Shown here piece after piece: positions 1-8,398 of a stretch of 64,000 nt of DNA (the first letter of the stretch is position 1; each line of letters opens with the position of its first letter). Where the stretch lies: the NCBI RefSeq assembly GCF_013004375.1, contig NZ_JABERI010000015.1, positions 19,668-83,667 on the forward strand, read 5' to 3'. The DNA is from Acinetobacter terrae (GTDB taxonomy: Bacteria; Pseudomonadota; Gammaproteobacteria; Pseudomonadales; Moraxellaceae). The notes beneath the pieces are model-generated. The model had not been told where the DNA came from. It saw nothing but the letters and a program-made list of their open reading frames with translations, and made no database searches. A program made the position numbers and the translations under genes.

Positions 1-370
1 AAAAGGCGAAACGTATCAGGATTTACATGTTTCTTGTTTGTAAAGATAAAACATCTTGTTGTTTTAATTAATAAATTGTTATTTGTTGTTTATTTTTGAA
101 TTGTAAGAAATCATGATGTAACAAATTTTAAAATCTATACTTCACATAAATAATCGAACTTAATTAATATATTTTTAATATTAATAATAGTAAAAATTTT
201 CGAAAAGAAAGACTAAACTTGTCAAACCAATTCAGTTTTATGAAACGGTTAACTTTGATTTTATTAGAGCTTCTATTTTAATGTGAACTAGATAGTGATT
301 TATTAAAAATATAATAAAACAATCACACTTAAGATTATTTATAAGGGAATTCTGATATAAATATGGATTT
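1..370. other. AT-rich non-coding stretch
   Basis: I see no credible gene, RNA or terminator here. The sequence is strongly AT-rich with short A and T runs and many stops in all frames. It precedes a gene remnant, so it may itself be decayed accessory DNA; that is inference. Confidence 0.5.
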
Positions 371-577
371 TTGCAAGCATCACTTCAGGCTCCGTATGCT
401 TCAACCAAAGATACCCATGTAATTAAGCGTAAAGAAATGACCAGTGAGCATATCTATGTTTTGAGTTGTGAATATTCAGAGGGGAATTTTCATCGTTTTA
501 GGACTCATCATTACCCAAAAATGATTTAAGGATGGCCAAAGTTAGATGAAGCAGCAAGGTATTTACAACTCAGATAA
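371..577 (+). pseudogene. Remnant of a small gene with an internal stop
   Basis: One frame reads 52 protein-like codons (LQASLQAPYASTKDTHV..., ending RTHHYPKMI), meets a TAA at 527-529, then continues in the same frame for 15 more credible codons (GWPKLDEAARYLQLR) to a second TAA at 575-577. There is no ATG or ribosome binding site at the 5' end; the frame is closed by a TGA at 353-355. This looks like the C-terminal end of a decayed gene with a nonsense mutation. I do not recognise the family. The alternative is a chance open frame, but the smooth reading through the stop argues against that. Confidence 0.45.
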
Positions 578-655
578 ACTTCTATGACTTTCATTCAGCT
601 AGAATCAAGTTGGTATGAAATGTTCCTGACATCATAAGATAGAGGATACATACTG

Positions 656-683
656 TTCTTGTTTATTGTTAATGACCTATTAT
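656..683 (+). promoter_or_regulatory. Possible sigma-70 promoter of the zinc-ribbon gene
   Basis: TTCTTG (656-661) and TATTAT (678-683) are separated by 16 nt and lie about 55 nt upstream of the ATG at 740. The match is moderate and AT-rich DNA gives such matches by chance. Confidence 0.3.
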
Positions 684-739
684 CTTGGAAAAGTACCCAT
701 ACTCACTTTCTTGCAAGATAAATAAAAGATGAATATTTG

Positions 740-1099
740 ATGGAAAAATCTATGCAATGTCCTAAATGCGGATCTTCTGAAGTTGAGAAACGAGATCACG
801 AGAAAAACATCAAGACAATAAGCGGAATCCTTCTTACTTCTGCTGGGGCAACCGCAGGAACAGTCGGTGGTGCGGCAACTGGCGCATCAGCTGGGGCAGC
901 AATTGGCGCTGTCGCTGGGCCATTAGGTGTTATTTTCGGTGGAACCGTAGGGACTTTTGTAGGTGCAATTGCCGCTGGTGTCACTGGCGGTATGTTAGGT
1001 AATATCTTCGGGAAAAAAGCCGGTGTGATTATCGATAAAAATGTGTTCTTAGATTATAAATGTTTAAAGTGCAATCATCGTTTTAAAGAAAAAGTATAA
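740..1099 (+). CDS. Zinc-ribbon protein with glycine-zipper core
   Basis: This 119-residue protein has a CPKC pair near the N-terminus (about residues 7-10) and a CLKC pair near the C-terminus (about 107-110), which together could form one zinc ribbon. Between them lies a roughly 70-residue Gly/Ala-rich stretch with regular GxxxG spacing, typical of glycine-zipper segments that insert in membranes or pack helices. A TTG at 737 is in frame, but the ATG at 740 is the likelier start. It stands alone, ends before a bidirectional terminator, and has a decayed gene upstream. Function is unknown; membrane association is inferred from the zipper. Confidence 0.75.
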   Translation: MEKSMQCPKCGSSEVEKRDHEKNIKTISGILLTSAGATAGTVGGAATGASAGAAIGAVAGPLGVIFGGTVGTFVGAIAAGVTGGMLGNIFGKKAGVIIDKNVFLDYKCLKCNHRFKEKV

Positions 1100-1131
1100 C
1101 GATTCAACGCTTAAATTTTATCCTGTAATTT

Positions 1132-1170
1132 AAAAAGACCATTCATTTTAGAATGGTCTTTTTATTTTTT
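1132..1170. terminator. Bidirectional terminator
   Basis: A 13-bp stem (1132-1144 with 1151-1163) with a 6-nt loop is flanked by A and T runs. It lies between the convergent zinc-ribbon gene and wrbA and can serve both. Confidence 0.85.
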
Positions 1171-1234
1171 ATATATCGATAGAAATTCTATTTAGAATAG
1201 TCACCTATTTAAGTTCCCTTTCCACTTTAGAAAA

Positions 1235-1834
1235 TTATGAATTTGCTTGTAATTTTTTAACCACATCACCCAAACGTTTTCCCTGCTCTTCGCACAGGAC
1301 TTTTTCATCTTGGCTTAAGCCCAAATCGTGGCGTGGACCACTGACATGACTTGCACCATACGGCGTACCACCCGATTTAGTATTGGATAACGCTGGATTA
1401 GCATTTGGTAGCCCCATAATCATCATGCCATGATGGAACAATGGTGGAAGCATAGTCAGCAAGGTACTTTCCTGTCCACCATGCATGGAACCCGATGAGG
1501 TAAATACACAGGCAGGTTTTTGATGTAAAGCTCCATTTAACCAAAGGCTTGTGGTCTGGTCCCAAAAATACTTCATCTCAGATGCCATATTGCCAAAACG
1601 TGTTGGCGAACCCAAAGCCAAACCCGAACAATTCGCCAAATCATCTAAAGTACAATAAATATCCCCTTTAGCAGGAATACTTAGTTCAGCTTCTTTAACC
1701 ACTGTCGATAAATTTGGAACAGTGCGAATTTTTACCGCCATACCTGCAGATTCAATACCATTGGCAATTAAATGCGCCATTTCTTTAGTCGAACCATATT
1801 TGCTGTAATATAAAACAAGGACATAAGACTGCAT
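1235..1834 (-). CDS. wrbA: NAD(P)H:quinone oxidoreductase, WrbA-type flavodoxin
   Basis: WrbA proteins are FMN-binding, usually tetrameric enzymes that reduce quinones by two electrons with NAD(P)H and so limit redox cycling in the cytoplasm. The 199-residue length matches the family. The FMN phosphate loop SKYGSTKE lies at about residues 11-18, the isoalloxazine-contacting GSPTRFGNM segment at about 76-84, and the conserved SSGSMHGGQE with FHHGM region in the second half. The gene is monocistronic, facing away from the YihY-type gene and sharing a terminator with the upstream convergent gene. Confidence 0.92.
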   Translation of the reverse strand: MQSYVLVLYYSKYGSTKEMAHLIANGIESAGMAVKIRTVPNLSTVVKEAELSIPAKGDIYCTLDDLANCSGLALGSPTRFGNMASEMKYFWDQTTSLWLNGALHQKPACVFTSSGSMHGGQESTLLTMLPPLFHHGMMIMGLPNANPALSNTKSGGTPYGASHVSGPRHDLGLSQDEKVLCEEQGKRLGDVVKKLQANS

Positions 1835-1948
1835 AATTTTTATAAACGAAGCTAAAAAAGAAAACTATACGGTATTTTTCCCATTTTTTGGTTAAGCTTG
1901 GTCATGAAAATTCATAAAGATGATTAAAAAAATTGAGACTTGATACCT

Positions 1949-3196
1949 ATGTTAGAAAAGTATTTAAAAAAACTTCCTTTTTATAATGAGACTTGGTTTC
2001 AGTTTGTTTTATTTGTCATAAGACGTTTTGAAGCAGATCGTTGTCGTGAACAGGCAGGTTCACTAACCTATACCACGTTATTTGCAGTTGTGCCCATGTT
2101 AACTGTTTTCTTGGTCATCATTTCTTCCATTAAAGCGCTTGAGCCGGCAAGACAACAATTACAACAACTGATTTATAGTAATTTCTTACCGAGATCCACG
2201 ATTGCTTTTGATAAAGCCTTCAATGCCTTTACCGATAAATCCAGCAATCTAACCGTTATTGGGATTTTATTTCTATTTATCACCACGGTGATGATGCTAA
2301 CCAGTATCGAAACCGTTTTTAATCGCATTTGGCGAGTCCGGGAAACACGTGGCGGCATTATTGGCTTTATGCGTTATTGGACCATTATTTCACTCGGTCC
2401 AATTTTATTAGGTAGTGCATTCGCTATTTCATCTACCGTAGCATCGTTAAATGTGCTGAGCAATAATTTTGCCGGCTACGAGTTAAATGGCGAGTTTATC
2501 TTTTGGTGTATTTCCTTTGTCCTGACCATTCTGGGTTTTTTCATTTTAAATTGGACTATTCCTAATCGGACTGTTCCGATCAAGGCGGCTTTGATTGCAG
2601 GTACATTTAGTGCGGTGGTATTTGAATTATTAAAGAATCTGTTTGGCGTAATCATGTCCAATTTCACCAGTTATGAAATTGTTTATGGTGCTTTTGCTGC
2701 CGTGCCAATTTTCCTGCTATGGATTTTCTTGTCCTGGAACATTGTCTTGTTAGGCGTTGAAATCAGTTATGCGCTGACGGCATTTCATTCAGGCAAAGAA
2801 CAGAAGCGACATCCTGTGATTATGCTGCTGGATTTATTGGAACTGTTTTATAAAAAACAACTTAAAGGCGAAAGTATCTCTGATGAAGAAGCTTTGGGCA
2901 TTTTGGGCCGTGGAGAAATTGGACGCTGGCCTTCTTATGTACTGATGCTCGAAAAACAGAACTTAGTTAAACGTACCGACAATGACGAGTTTGTTTTAGC
3001 ACGCAATTTGGATCAAGTCGATTTCTGGAGTTTCTATACCCAGTTACCCTACCCACTTCCACGCCGTCAAGATATGGGCAATATTCATCCTGACGATGTA
3101 TGGATGCAAAAACTGGGTCCTGCACTGATTGAAACAGATGACTATCTTTCAGCAAAACTGGCGATTCCCTTATCCAAAATTCTGGAAGAGAAATAG
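1949..3196 (+). CDS. YihY/BrkB family inner membrane protein
   Basis: Members of this family have about six transmembrane helices and were once mislabelled ribonuclease BN; their true function is not settled. The N-terminal 280 residues contain the hydrophobic helices and the family segment around CREQAGSLTYTTLFAVVPML. A cytoplasmic C-terminal domain of about 130 residues follows, rich in charged residues. A TTG at 1940 is in frame, but the ATG at 1949 is preceded by a better-spaced GAG and is preferred, giving 415 residues. Confidence 0.85.
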   Translation: MLEKYLKKLPFYNETWFQFVLFVIRRFEADRCREQAGSLTYTTLFAVVPMLTVFLVIISSIKALEPARQQLQQLIYSNFLPRSTIAFDKAFNAFTDKSSNLTVIGILFLFITTVMMLTSIETVFNRIWRVRETRGGIIGFMRYWTIISLGPILLGSAFAISSTVASLNVLSNNFAGYELNGEFIFWCISFVLTILGFFILNWTIPNRTVPIKAALIAGTFSAVVFELLKNLFGVIMSNFTSYEIVYGAFAAVPIFLLWIFLSWNIVLLGVEISYALTAFHSGKEQKRHPVIMLLDLLELFYKKQLKGESISDEEALGILGRGEIGRWPSYVLMLEKQNLVKRTDNDEFVLARNLDQVDFWSFYTQLPYPLPRRQDMGNIHPDDVWMQKLGPALIETDDYLSAKLAIPLSKILEEK

Positions 3197-3225
3197 AACG
3201 CTCTTTCTCTCACACCACCGAGTGT

Positions 3226-3290
3226 TGAGGAAATTTATCCAAGATAAAATATCTCTCCTTCCTTCTTAAAAGAGGAAGGGATATGGATAA
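3226..3290. repeat. Degenerate intergenic palindrome
   Basis: Nested inverted repeats (ATATC/GATAT outside, CCTTCCT/AGGAAGG inside) lie between convergent genes. The CT-rich/AG-rich arms resemble the palindromic elements at 53645-53795 and 59785-59862. It could also act as a weak transcription stop. Confidence 0.45.
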
Positions 3291-3293
3291 GGC

Positions 3294-4175
3294 TTAAATT
3301 TCCGCAGTGTTCTTCCAGCAAATCATGGCCCCGAAAGTCACCAAGCATGTCCCGATCCAAAAGGTAAGACTGGGTGTTGCATCCAAAATCAGCATCGACA
3401 TAAAGGAAGATAAAACAGGCATAAAATAGGTAGCGAGAATCAGCAGCTTGATATTGCCGAACTGTAAACTCTGATTCCAATTGCTATAAGCAATCCCTAC
3501 CAAACCACCTGTCACTGCAATCAATAGCCACATATTCAGCTGTGGAAAAATAAAAGCCTGATCCATCATAAAATGAATGCACCATAAGGCGATCGCCGTC
3601 ACCAGAAAAAATAACGGCACCGCATTTTGCCCTTGGGCATATTTTTTGGTCAGTACGCTATAACACGGCCAAAGCAAAGCCCCTAAAAATGCAAAACAAT
3701 AGGCCATTGGATTTTGTTGCAGTATTTGTAGAAATTGCTCCAGATTCAAAATGTCGGGATTAACCACCAGCAATAACCCAAGGACAGAAACAATAAATCC
3801 GACAATCACCGGCCAACGATAATTCAGCTGCTTGGCCAATATTGAAAAGACAATGGTGAGAGGCGGCCACAAATAATTGATCATCGCGATAATCAGCACC
3901 TGATCATGATTTTGTGACAAGGCAATCGAAACTAAAAATAGAATTTCATAAGCCACAAATAAAGCGCCACAGCCCCACAAATAAGCTTTCGATATGTGCT
4001 GAAAACGCGGCAGCCCATTCAACACTAAAATAGCCATCGCACTAAAACTATAAATCAGCGCAATGGCTGAAACAGGACTTAATGATTCAGTAATCAGTTT
4101 AACCACTGCAACCAGACTTGCCCAAATCAAGATGGATGACAAGCCGATCAAGGTGGCTTTATTGAATGCTTTCAT
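3294..4175 (-). CDS. yddG: YddG-like aromatic amino acid exporter (DMT superfamily)
   Basis: This 293-residue, ten-helix EamA-type carrier aligns well by eye with E. coli YddG: KATLIGL at the N-terminus, AIYSFSA, FVAYEI, MINYLWPPLTI, AYCFAFLGALLWPCYSVLTKKYA, AYSNWN and YFMPVLSS all have counterparts in the same order. YddG exports aromatic amino acids and related compounds across the inner membrane. Its ATG overlaps the stop of the upstream transporter gene in an ATGA junction, so the two are translationally coupled. Confidence 0.85.
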   Translation of the reverse strand: MKAFNKATLIGLSSILIWASLVAVVKLITESLSPVSAIALIYSFSAMAILVLNGLPRFQHISKAYLWGCGALFVAYEILFLVSIALSQNHDQVLIIAMINYLWPPLTIVFSILAKQLNYRWPVIVGFIVSVLGLLLVVNPDILNLEQFLQILQQNPMAYCFAFLGALLWPCYSVLTKKYAQGQNAVPLFFLVTAIALWCIHFMMDQAFIFPQLNMWLLIAVTGGLVGIAYSNWNQSLQFGNIKLLILATYFMPVLSSFMSMLILDATPSLTFWIGTCLVTFGAMICWKNTAEI

Positions 4176-5092
4176 GCTTTGCTATTTTTCGGCTTTAACC
4201 AGCCCTGTAAACTTACGACCAACACACCCATCATCACCATGACTGTACCGATAATAAAATTCATTTCGATGCTTTCATTCAACAACCACACACCAAACAA
4301 CATGCCAAACAATGGCGTTAAAAATGAAAATACGCCTAAACGTGAAGCCAAATAGCTTTTCAGCAGCCAGAACCAGATCAGATAACTGGCAAATGAAATA
4401 ACGATACTATGAAAGATCAAACTGCTAATGGCAAGGCTTGTCCAATGAATGCTGGCTTGTCCCAACACGAAAGTTAAAGGGAACAGGAACACAAAACCAC
4501 CTGCCAATTGATAGAACAAAGTCTGAGTTGCTGGTGCATCGGAAAGCTTGGTTAAACGGACAGAAATTGTGGTGGCTGCCCAAAGTATGCCTGCCAATAA
4601 AGCGAGCAAATCCCCAAATAGCATTTGCGATAGGTCTTGCCCTGAACTGCCATCGCGTCCAACAAATGTCACCACGATGCCTAAAAATGCGATAAAAATA
4701 CCGCTCCACTGCAAAATGGATAAGCGTTCTGAAGGCAATTTCCAATGCAGACCTAAAGCCACAAAAATAGGTGCGGTATAAAGTAGAACAACGGCATGCG
4801 AAGCAGAAGTAAATCGAATGGCTTGAGCAAGCATAAAGAACTCAGCTGCAAATAATAAAGCTACAACTAAACCCGGATACAAATAATCTTTGCTCCATAG
4901 TGAGTTCCCTTCCCCAAGCTTGATCAGTGGATAGACCATTAAGGCGGAAAGCCCTGATCGCAAGGCGACTTGCATTAAAGAAGAAATATCGGGAGCTGCC
5001 ATTTTCAAGACGACTTGTTGCAAGCCCCAAAGAATACACAAGCCAAACATGATGGTAGATGCTCGTACATCCAGTGCCTTGCGTTCTATCAC
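4172..5092 (-). CDS. EamA/DMT family transporter
   Basis: The protein of 306 residues has ten predicted hydrophobic helices in two EamA halves, as in other drug/metabolite transporters. The frame is open much further upstream (to 5221), but a GTG at 5092 is preceded by AAGGA at a 6-nt spacing and begins the conserved part (ERKALDVRAS), so it is chosen as the start. The gene is the first of a two-gene unit with the YddG-like exporter. Substrate cannot be told from sequence. Confidence 0.82.
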   Translation of the reverse strand: MIERKALDVRASTIMFGLCILWGLQQVVLKMAAPDISSLMQVALRSGLSALMVYPLIKLGEGNSLWSKDYLYPGLVVALLFAAEFFMLAQAIRFTSASHAVVLLYTAPIFVALGLHWKLPSERLSILQWSGIFIAFLGIVVTFVGRDGSSGQDLSQMLFGDLLALLAGILWAATTISVRLTKLSDAPATQTLFYQLAGGFVFLFPLTFVLGQASIHWTSLAISSLIFHSIVISFASYLIWFWLLKSYLASRLGVFSFLTPLFGMLFGVWLLNESIEMNFIIGTVMVMMGVLVVSLQGWLKPKNSKA

Positions 5093-5203
5093 TATTATTC
5101 CTTGAAACTTACCGTATTTTTTACGCGTCCAAAGATACGCTAAACCGCTCAACTTTGAAATTGCAGAGAATCTAAAAAAGTATTCAGCGTCATATATATT
5201 TTT

Positions 5204-5236
5204 AAAAAAAAGGACTGCCAAAGCAGTCCTTTTTAT
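5204..5236 (-). terminator. Terminator after the FAA hydrolase gene
   Basis: AGGACTGC/GCAGTCCT (5211-5218 with 5223-5230), a CAAA loop, with an A run on the left that is the U tract for minus-strand transcripts. It separates the hydrolase from the transporter pair. Confidence 0.85.
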
Positions 5237-5247
5237 TCATTCAAAGC

Positions 5248-5889
5248 TTAAGCCTGAACAAAGGTTTTCCAGACAAACTCTTGGGTTTGACCTTGTAACG
5301 TCATGGTCAGTTGATCGCCTGCTTTTAATGCTGCCACACCTGCAGGTGTACCGGTCATCACCACATCACCTTCTTCTAAAGTGAAGACTTGGCTGATGTC
5401 GGCAAGCAAAGTGGCAATATCAAAAATCAGTAAAGAGGTATCACCTTTTTGACGCAGCTCATCATTGACATGCAAGGTGTAATGCACATCTTTCCAGTCT
5501 TTGACTTCTGACAGTTCCACCCAGTCTGCCAAGACACATGAACCATCAAATGCTTTGGCACGTTCCCAAGGCTGACCTTTCTTTTTCAGGTCGTCTTGTA
5601 AATCACGTAGCGTCAAGTCTAAACCCAAAGTCACTGCGCCCACGGCTTTTAAGGCTTTGGCTAGATCAGTTTCTGCCTTTAAAGTACGGTCTATACGCAA
5701 ACTCAATTCACACTCATAGTGACAATTGCCCCACGCTGGGTTCCATGAAATGCCTTGTTCTAAACTCGCCAAACTGCTTGGCGGCTTAATGAATAAAACT
5801 GGACGATCAGGAATAGCATTTCCTAATTCTTTGGCATGGTCTGCATAGCTACGACCGACACAGACAATTTTAGATGGACGTGTACTCAT
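5248..5889 (-). CDS. Fumarylacetoacetate hydrolase family protein
   Basis: This 213-residue protein matches the short, single-domain FAH family (YcgM/FAHD1 type), metal-dependent enzymes that hydrolyse or decarboxylate acylpyruvates such as oxaloacetate. It has the opening KIVCVGRSYADHAKELGN, the acidic metal-binding pair in CHYECELSLRID, the downstream LGLDLTLRDLQDDLKKKGQPW region, and MTGTPAGVAAL near the C-terminus. The exact substrate is not evident. It is followed by a strong terminator. Confidence 0.88.
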   Translation of the reverse strand: MSTRPSKIVCVGRSYADHAKELGNAIPDRPVLFIKPPSSLASLEQGISWNPAWGNCHYECELSLRIDRTLKAETDLAKALKAVGAVTLGLDLTLRDLQDDLKKKGQPWERAKAFDGSCVLADWVELSEVKDWKDVHYTLHVNDELRQKGDTSLLIFDIATLLADISQVFTLEEGDVVMTGTPAGVAALKAGDQLTMTLQGQTQEFVWKTFVQA

Positions 5890-5930
5890 GATCTTCCCTT
5901 TTTTATTTCACTTTTACTGTATTTTAAAGC

Positions 5931-6428
5931 TTACTTTTTAAATGTATTTTCAAATACGGTCTGATCCGCAGATTGCTCAAAAGCGCGTTTCGGCACAATA
6001 ATGACGGTACGATTTTTCAATTCAATCATATAGGTCAGCTTACCTGTGGCAAAGTTTTGTACTTCGCTATAGTTGAAAATTTGCTTACGACCATTGGCAT
6101 AAATTTCTACATAATCTTGAAATAATTCGATGCCCTGTTCACTTTTACCAAACTGGTATTTCACAAATTGACGTTTAAACATCATCGGTAAAAACCAGTA
6201 ACGCATAATCAATTGTAAAATTAAAAAGAAAGCACCCAGCGCAACATAATAGCGCCCCACGCCATTAAAGCCGAGGTAAAAACCCCAAACAATGATCCCG
6301 ATACTCACCAACGGGGTAATAAAGCGTGTGAGTTGCTTTTTACCAAAAGTAGCAAGGGCAAAACCATCTTGTGATTCTTCCAGGTTTAAGGAATAACGTA
6401 GCGATACAGCGGGCTTGGTCTCTGACAT
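5931..6428 (-). CDS. YcxB-like membrane protein
   Basis: This 165-residue protein has two closely spaced transmembrane segments at about residues 35-75, followed by a basic and beta-rich C-terminal part of the YcxB-like C-terminal type (VEIYANGRKQIFNYSEV, then IIVPKRAF). Proteins of this kind are found widely but have no assigned function. It lies just upstream of the FAA hydrolase gene in the same direction, with about 40 nt between, and may share transcription. Confidence 0.7.
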   Translation of the reverse strand: MSETKPAVSLRYSLNLEESQDGFALATFGKKQLTRFITPLVSIGIIVWGFYLGFNGVGRYYVALGAFFLILQLIMRYWFLPMMFKRQFVKYQFGKSEQGIELFQDYVEIYANGRKQIFNYSEVQNFATGKLTYMIELKNRTVIIVPKRAFEQSADQTVFENTFKK

Positions 6429-6593
6429 AAGTGATCATCAAATTATTACAACAATTGCGCTAGATATTACACCAGATTCAGCCTTTTCCTTATTGTTTTT
6501 GCCAGCCTAAATTACATAAGTTCGCTTCACAATTACTGGGAAATTGATTAAAACATCAGCATATACTCATAAAAAGCATAAACAGGATGTAAT

Positions 6594-7898
6594 ATGCAAA
6601 ACAATAACTACAGATACAGCCTATTGATTCTGTGCTGCCTGTGCGCTATGCCAGTTTCGGCAAAAATCATTCCATGGAAAGAACAAATTCCCAGCAGCTT
6701 AAATGTATTTCAAGGCAAGGCTCAACCACTGGCGGACTTAACTGCAAACCGTATTTTAATTTATGCCCATCCTGCGCAATCCATTACTTTACCGACCTTT
6801 AAAAATCCACAAAGTATGACAGGCAAGTTTTATACCGGTGCAGTGGTTGTTCCTGCAAATAGCCAAAATGTGGCGCGGCTTTTAAGTAACTATAGCGGGT
6901 ACAATGGACTATTTCCGGTATTAAAATCTTCAAAGGTCTTGGAACAACAAGGCAGCATTACCCAGATGAAGTATCAGGTGCATATTCCCACCCCTATTCC
7001 AATATTAAACTTTAAAGAAAATGTGGTGATGCAGCATCATTTAACAGCCAATAGCATTTCCACCATTGTTCTGGATGCGCCCATTCCTTACGGCGCGGGC
7101 AAAATTGAATGGTTTGATTTAGGCAGTAATAAAACTTTAATTACCCTTACCCAATGGGGTGATTTGAACCAGCCTAAAGGCTTTTTATTCAGTACCATTC
7201 TGAAGGCCATTCCAGAGGCCAAACTCGGCATTCCCTCGGGCACCAACGCTTTTTTATTAGAAGCCTTGCAACAACACTTTAAAACACCCACATATCAAAC
7301 CTTAAAAGCTGGAAAGTTACCCGAACCCCACTTAAGCTCGAGCCAAGTTCAAAAAATTGCAGCGCTGAGTCAACAATCACAAGAGCCGGTTTCTTTTATC
7401 CTGCCATCTAATAAAGTACCTTATCAGCATGGTTTGGAAAGCTTGCGTTTTAGTAGCAGTTATCAATATTTCGCCAAAAGTCCGCAACAAATGCAGCACT
7501 GGCTGAATGCTCCTTCTTATCAAGAACTTTTTCCACGCCAGATTAAAGACATCGAAATTAAAAAAATTGATCCCAACACCTTTGATGCCGACTATAAAAT
7601 TTCAGTCGGCTTAGGCGTGATCAATATTCCATTTGATTTTAAGCTACGTTTTGACTATCCCAACAGTTTAGAAAATCAGTTTGATGCCGTGGGTGGTGAT
7701 TTGCAATTTGTCAAAGGCGGGATACAGCTGATTCCTCAAGATAACGGTACGCTATTAAACGTTACCAGTGCCATGAAAATTCACGACAAGGCACCATTTC
7801 TACTTCGGGCGATGCGAAGCATGCCTTATCACGACATGTTGCCAGCACTTGGTGGTAATACCGTGTTTGCATTGAAGATTAAACAGAAGATGAAATAA
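6594..7898 (+). CDS. Secreted protein with two SRPBCC-like halves
   Basis: The 434-residue product begins with a Sec signal peptide, with likely cleavage after PVSA at about residue 23, so it should be periplasmic. Two segments (about 80-235 and 285-430) look alike: each begins with a pocket-entry helix (NVARLLSNYSGYNGLFPVLK; PQQMQHWLNAPSYQELFP), continues with beta strands, and ends in a long amphipathic helix region. This is the pattern of START/polyketide-cyclase (SRPBCC) folds, which bind hydrophobic ligands. The domain call is by eye. It is monocistronic. Confidence 0.7.
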   Translation: MQNNNYRYSLLILCCLCAMPVSAKIIPWKEQIPSSLNVFQGKAQPLADLTANRILIYAHPAQSITLPTFKNPQSMTGKFYTGAVVVPANSQNVARLLSNYSGYNGLFPVLKSSKVLEQQGSITQMKYQVHIPTPIPILNFKENVVMQHHLTANSISTIVLDAPIPYGAGKIEWFDLGSNKTLITLTQWGDLNQPKGFLFSTILKAIPEAKLGIPSGTNAFLLEALQQHFKTPTYQTLKAGKLPEPHLSSSQVQKIAALSQQSQEPVSFILPSNKVPYQHGLESLRFSSSYQYFAKSPQQMQHWLNAPSYQELFPRQIKDIEIKKIDPNTFDADYKISVGLGVINIPFDFKLRFDYPNSLENQFDAVGGDLQFVKGGIQLIPQDNGTLLNVTSAMKIHDKAPFLLRAMRSMPYHDMLPALGGNTVFALKIKQKMK

Positions 7899-7927
7899 TT
7901 GTTTAACACTTTTAATTTATTCTAGGC

Positions 7928-7953
7928 ACAAAAAAACCGCAATTAAGCGGTTT
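7928..7953 (-). terminator. Terminator of the tRNA-Arg gene
   Basis: AAACCGC/GCGGTTT with an AATTAA loop and an A run on the left that reads as a U tract for the minus-strand tRNA. The same element recurs near 10043 and 10862. Confidence 0.8.
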
Positions 7954-7954
7954 C

Positions 7955-8064
7955 TTCCAGTTTTACATCTGTCGATGTGTTCAAGTTGGTGCGCTCAGAG
8001 AGATTCGAACTCCCGACCCCTTAGTTCGTAGCCAAGTGCTCTATCCAGCTGAGCTATGAGCGCG
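7955..8064. repeat. 110-bp direct repeat, copy 1 (tRNA-Arg plus 3' flank)
   Basis: These 110 bases are identical to 10888-10997. They contain the whole tRNA-Arg gene and the 32 nt downstream of it. Together the two copies bracket a 2.8-kb accessory segment. Confidence 0.9.
7987..8063 (-). tRNA. tRNA-Arg (ACG), copy 1
   Basis: A 77-nt cloverleaf with CCA encoded. The acceptor stem is closed by GCGCTCA, the anticodon stem is CTTGG/CTAAG around the loop CTACGAA, giving anticodon ACG (read as ICG). It has its own promoter upstream and a terminator downstream. Confidence 0.97.
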
Positions 8065-8398
8065 ACGTCTTGATGTGGTGCATTATACGCGTTTTTAACT
8101 GTCTGTTAAGTGCTTTTTAACAAATACGCAATCAAGTGGACAGTTATTGGGCAAAATTGGATTTTTCATCTATTTTTTAAACAAAAATAGCCAATTTAGT
8201 GATTTCTCACGACCTCTTTCCCAAAAGCTGATCTTGAGATCAGCAACAAGCACTGAAAATACATCAATGCTCTAGATTATGACACTCAGGAAACTTATCT
8301 GATTGGTAGAGACCGATGTGAAGCCGTTTAAATACTACCTGTTGTTCTAGAATATTAAGTAACCACAGGAAAATATGCATGTAATTTCATAAATATAT
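8064..8398. other. Intergenic stretch between tRNA-Arg and patatin gene
   Basis: Apart from the tRNA promoter at 8082-8109 and a short inverted repeat (CTGATCTTGAGATCAG, near 8228), nothing gene-like is visible. No terminator with a T tract was seen after the patatin gene. Confidence 0.5.
8082..8109 (-). promoter_or_regulatory. Sigma-70 promoter of tRNA-Arg copy 1
   Basis: On the minus strand, TTAACA (8104-8109) and a perfect TATAAT (8082-8087) are separated by 16 nt, and the tRNA starts about 19 nt further on. Confidence 0.7.

Noticed and set aside
3235..3480. Minus-strand open frame at the end of yddG
   Set aside because: It is another frame of the yddG 3' end and the palindromic spacer.
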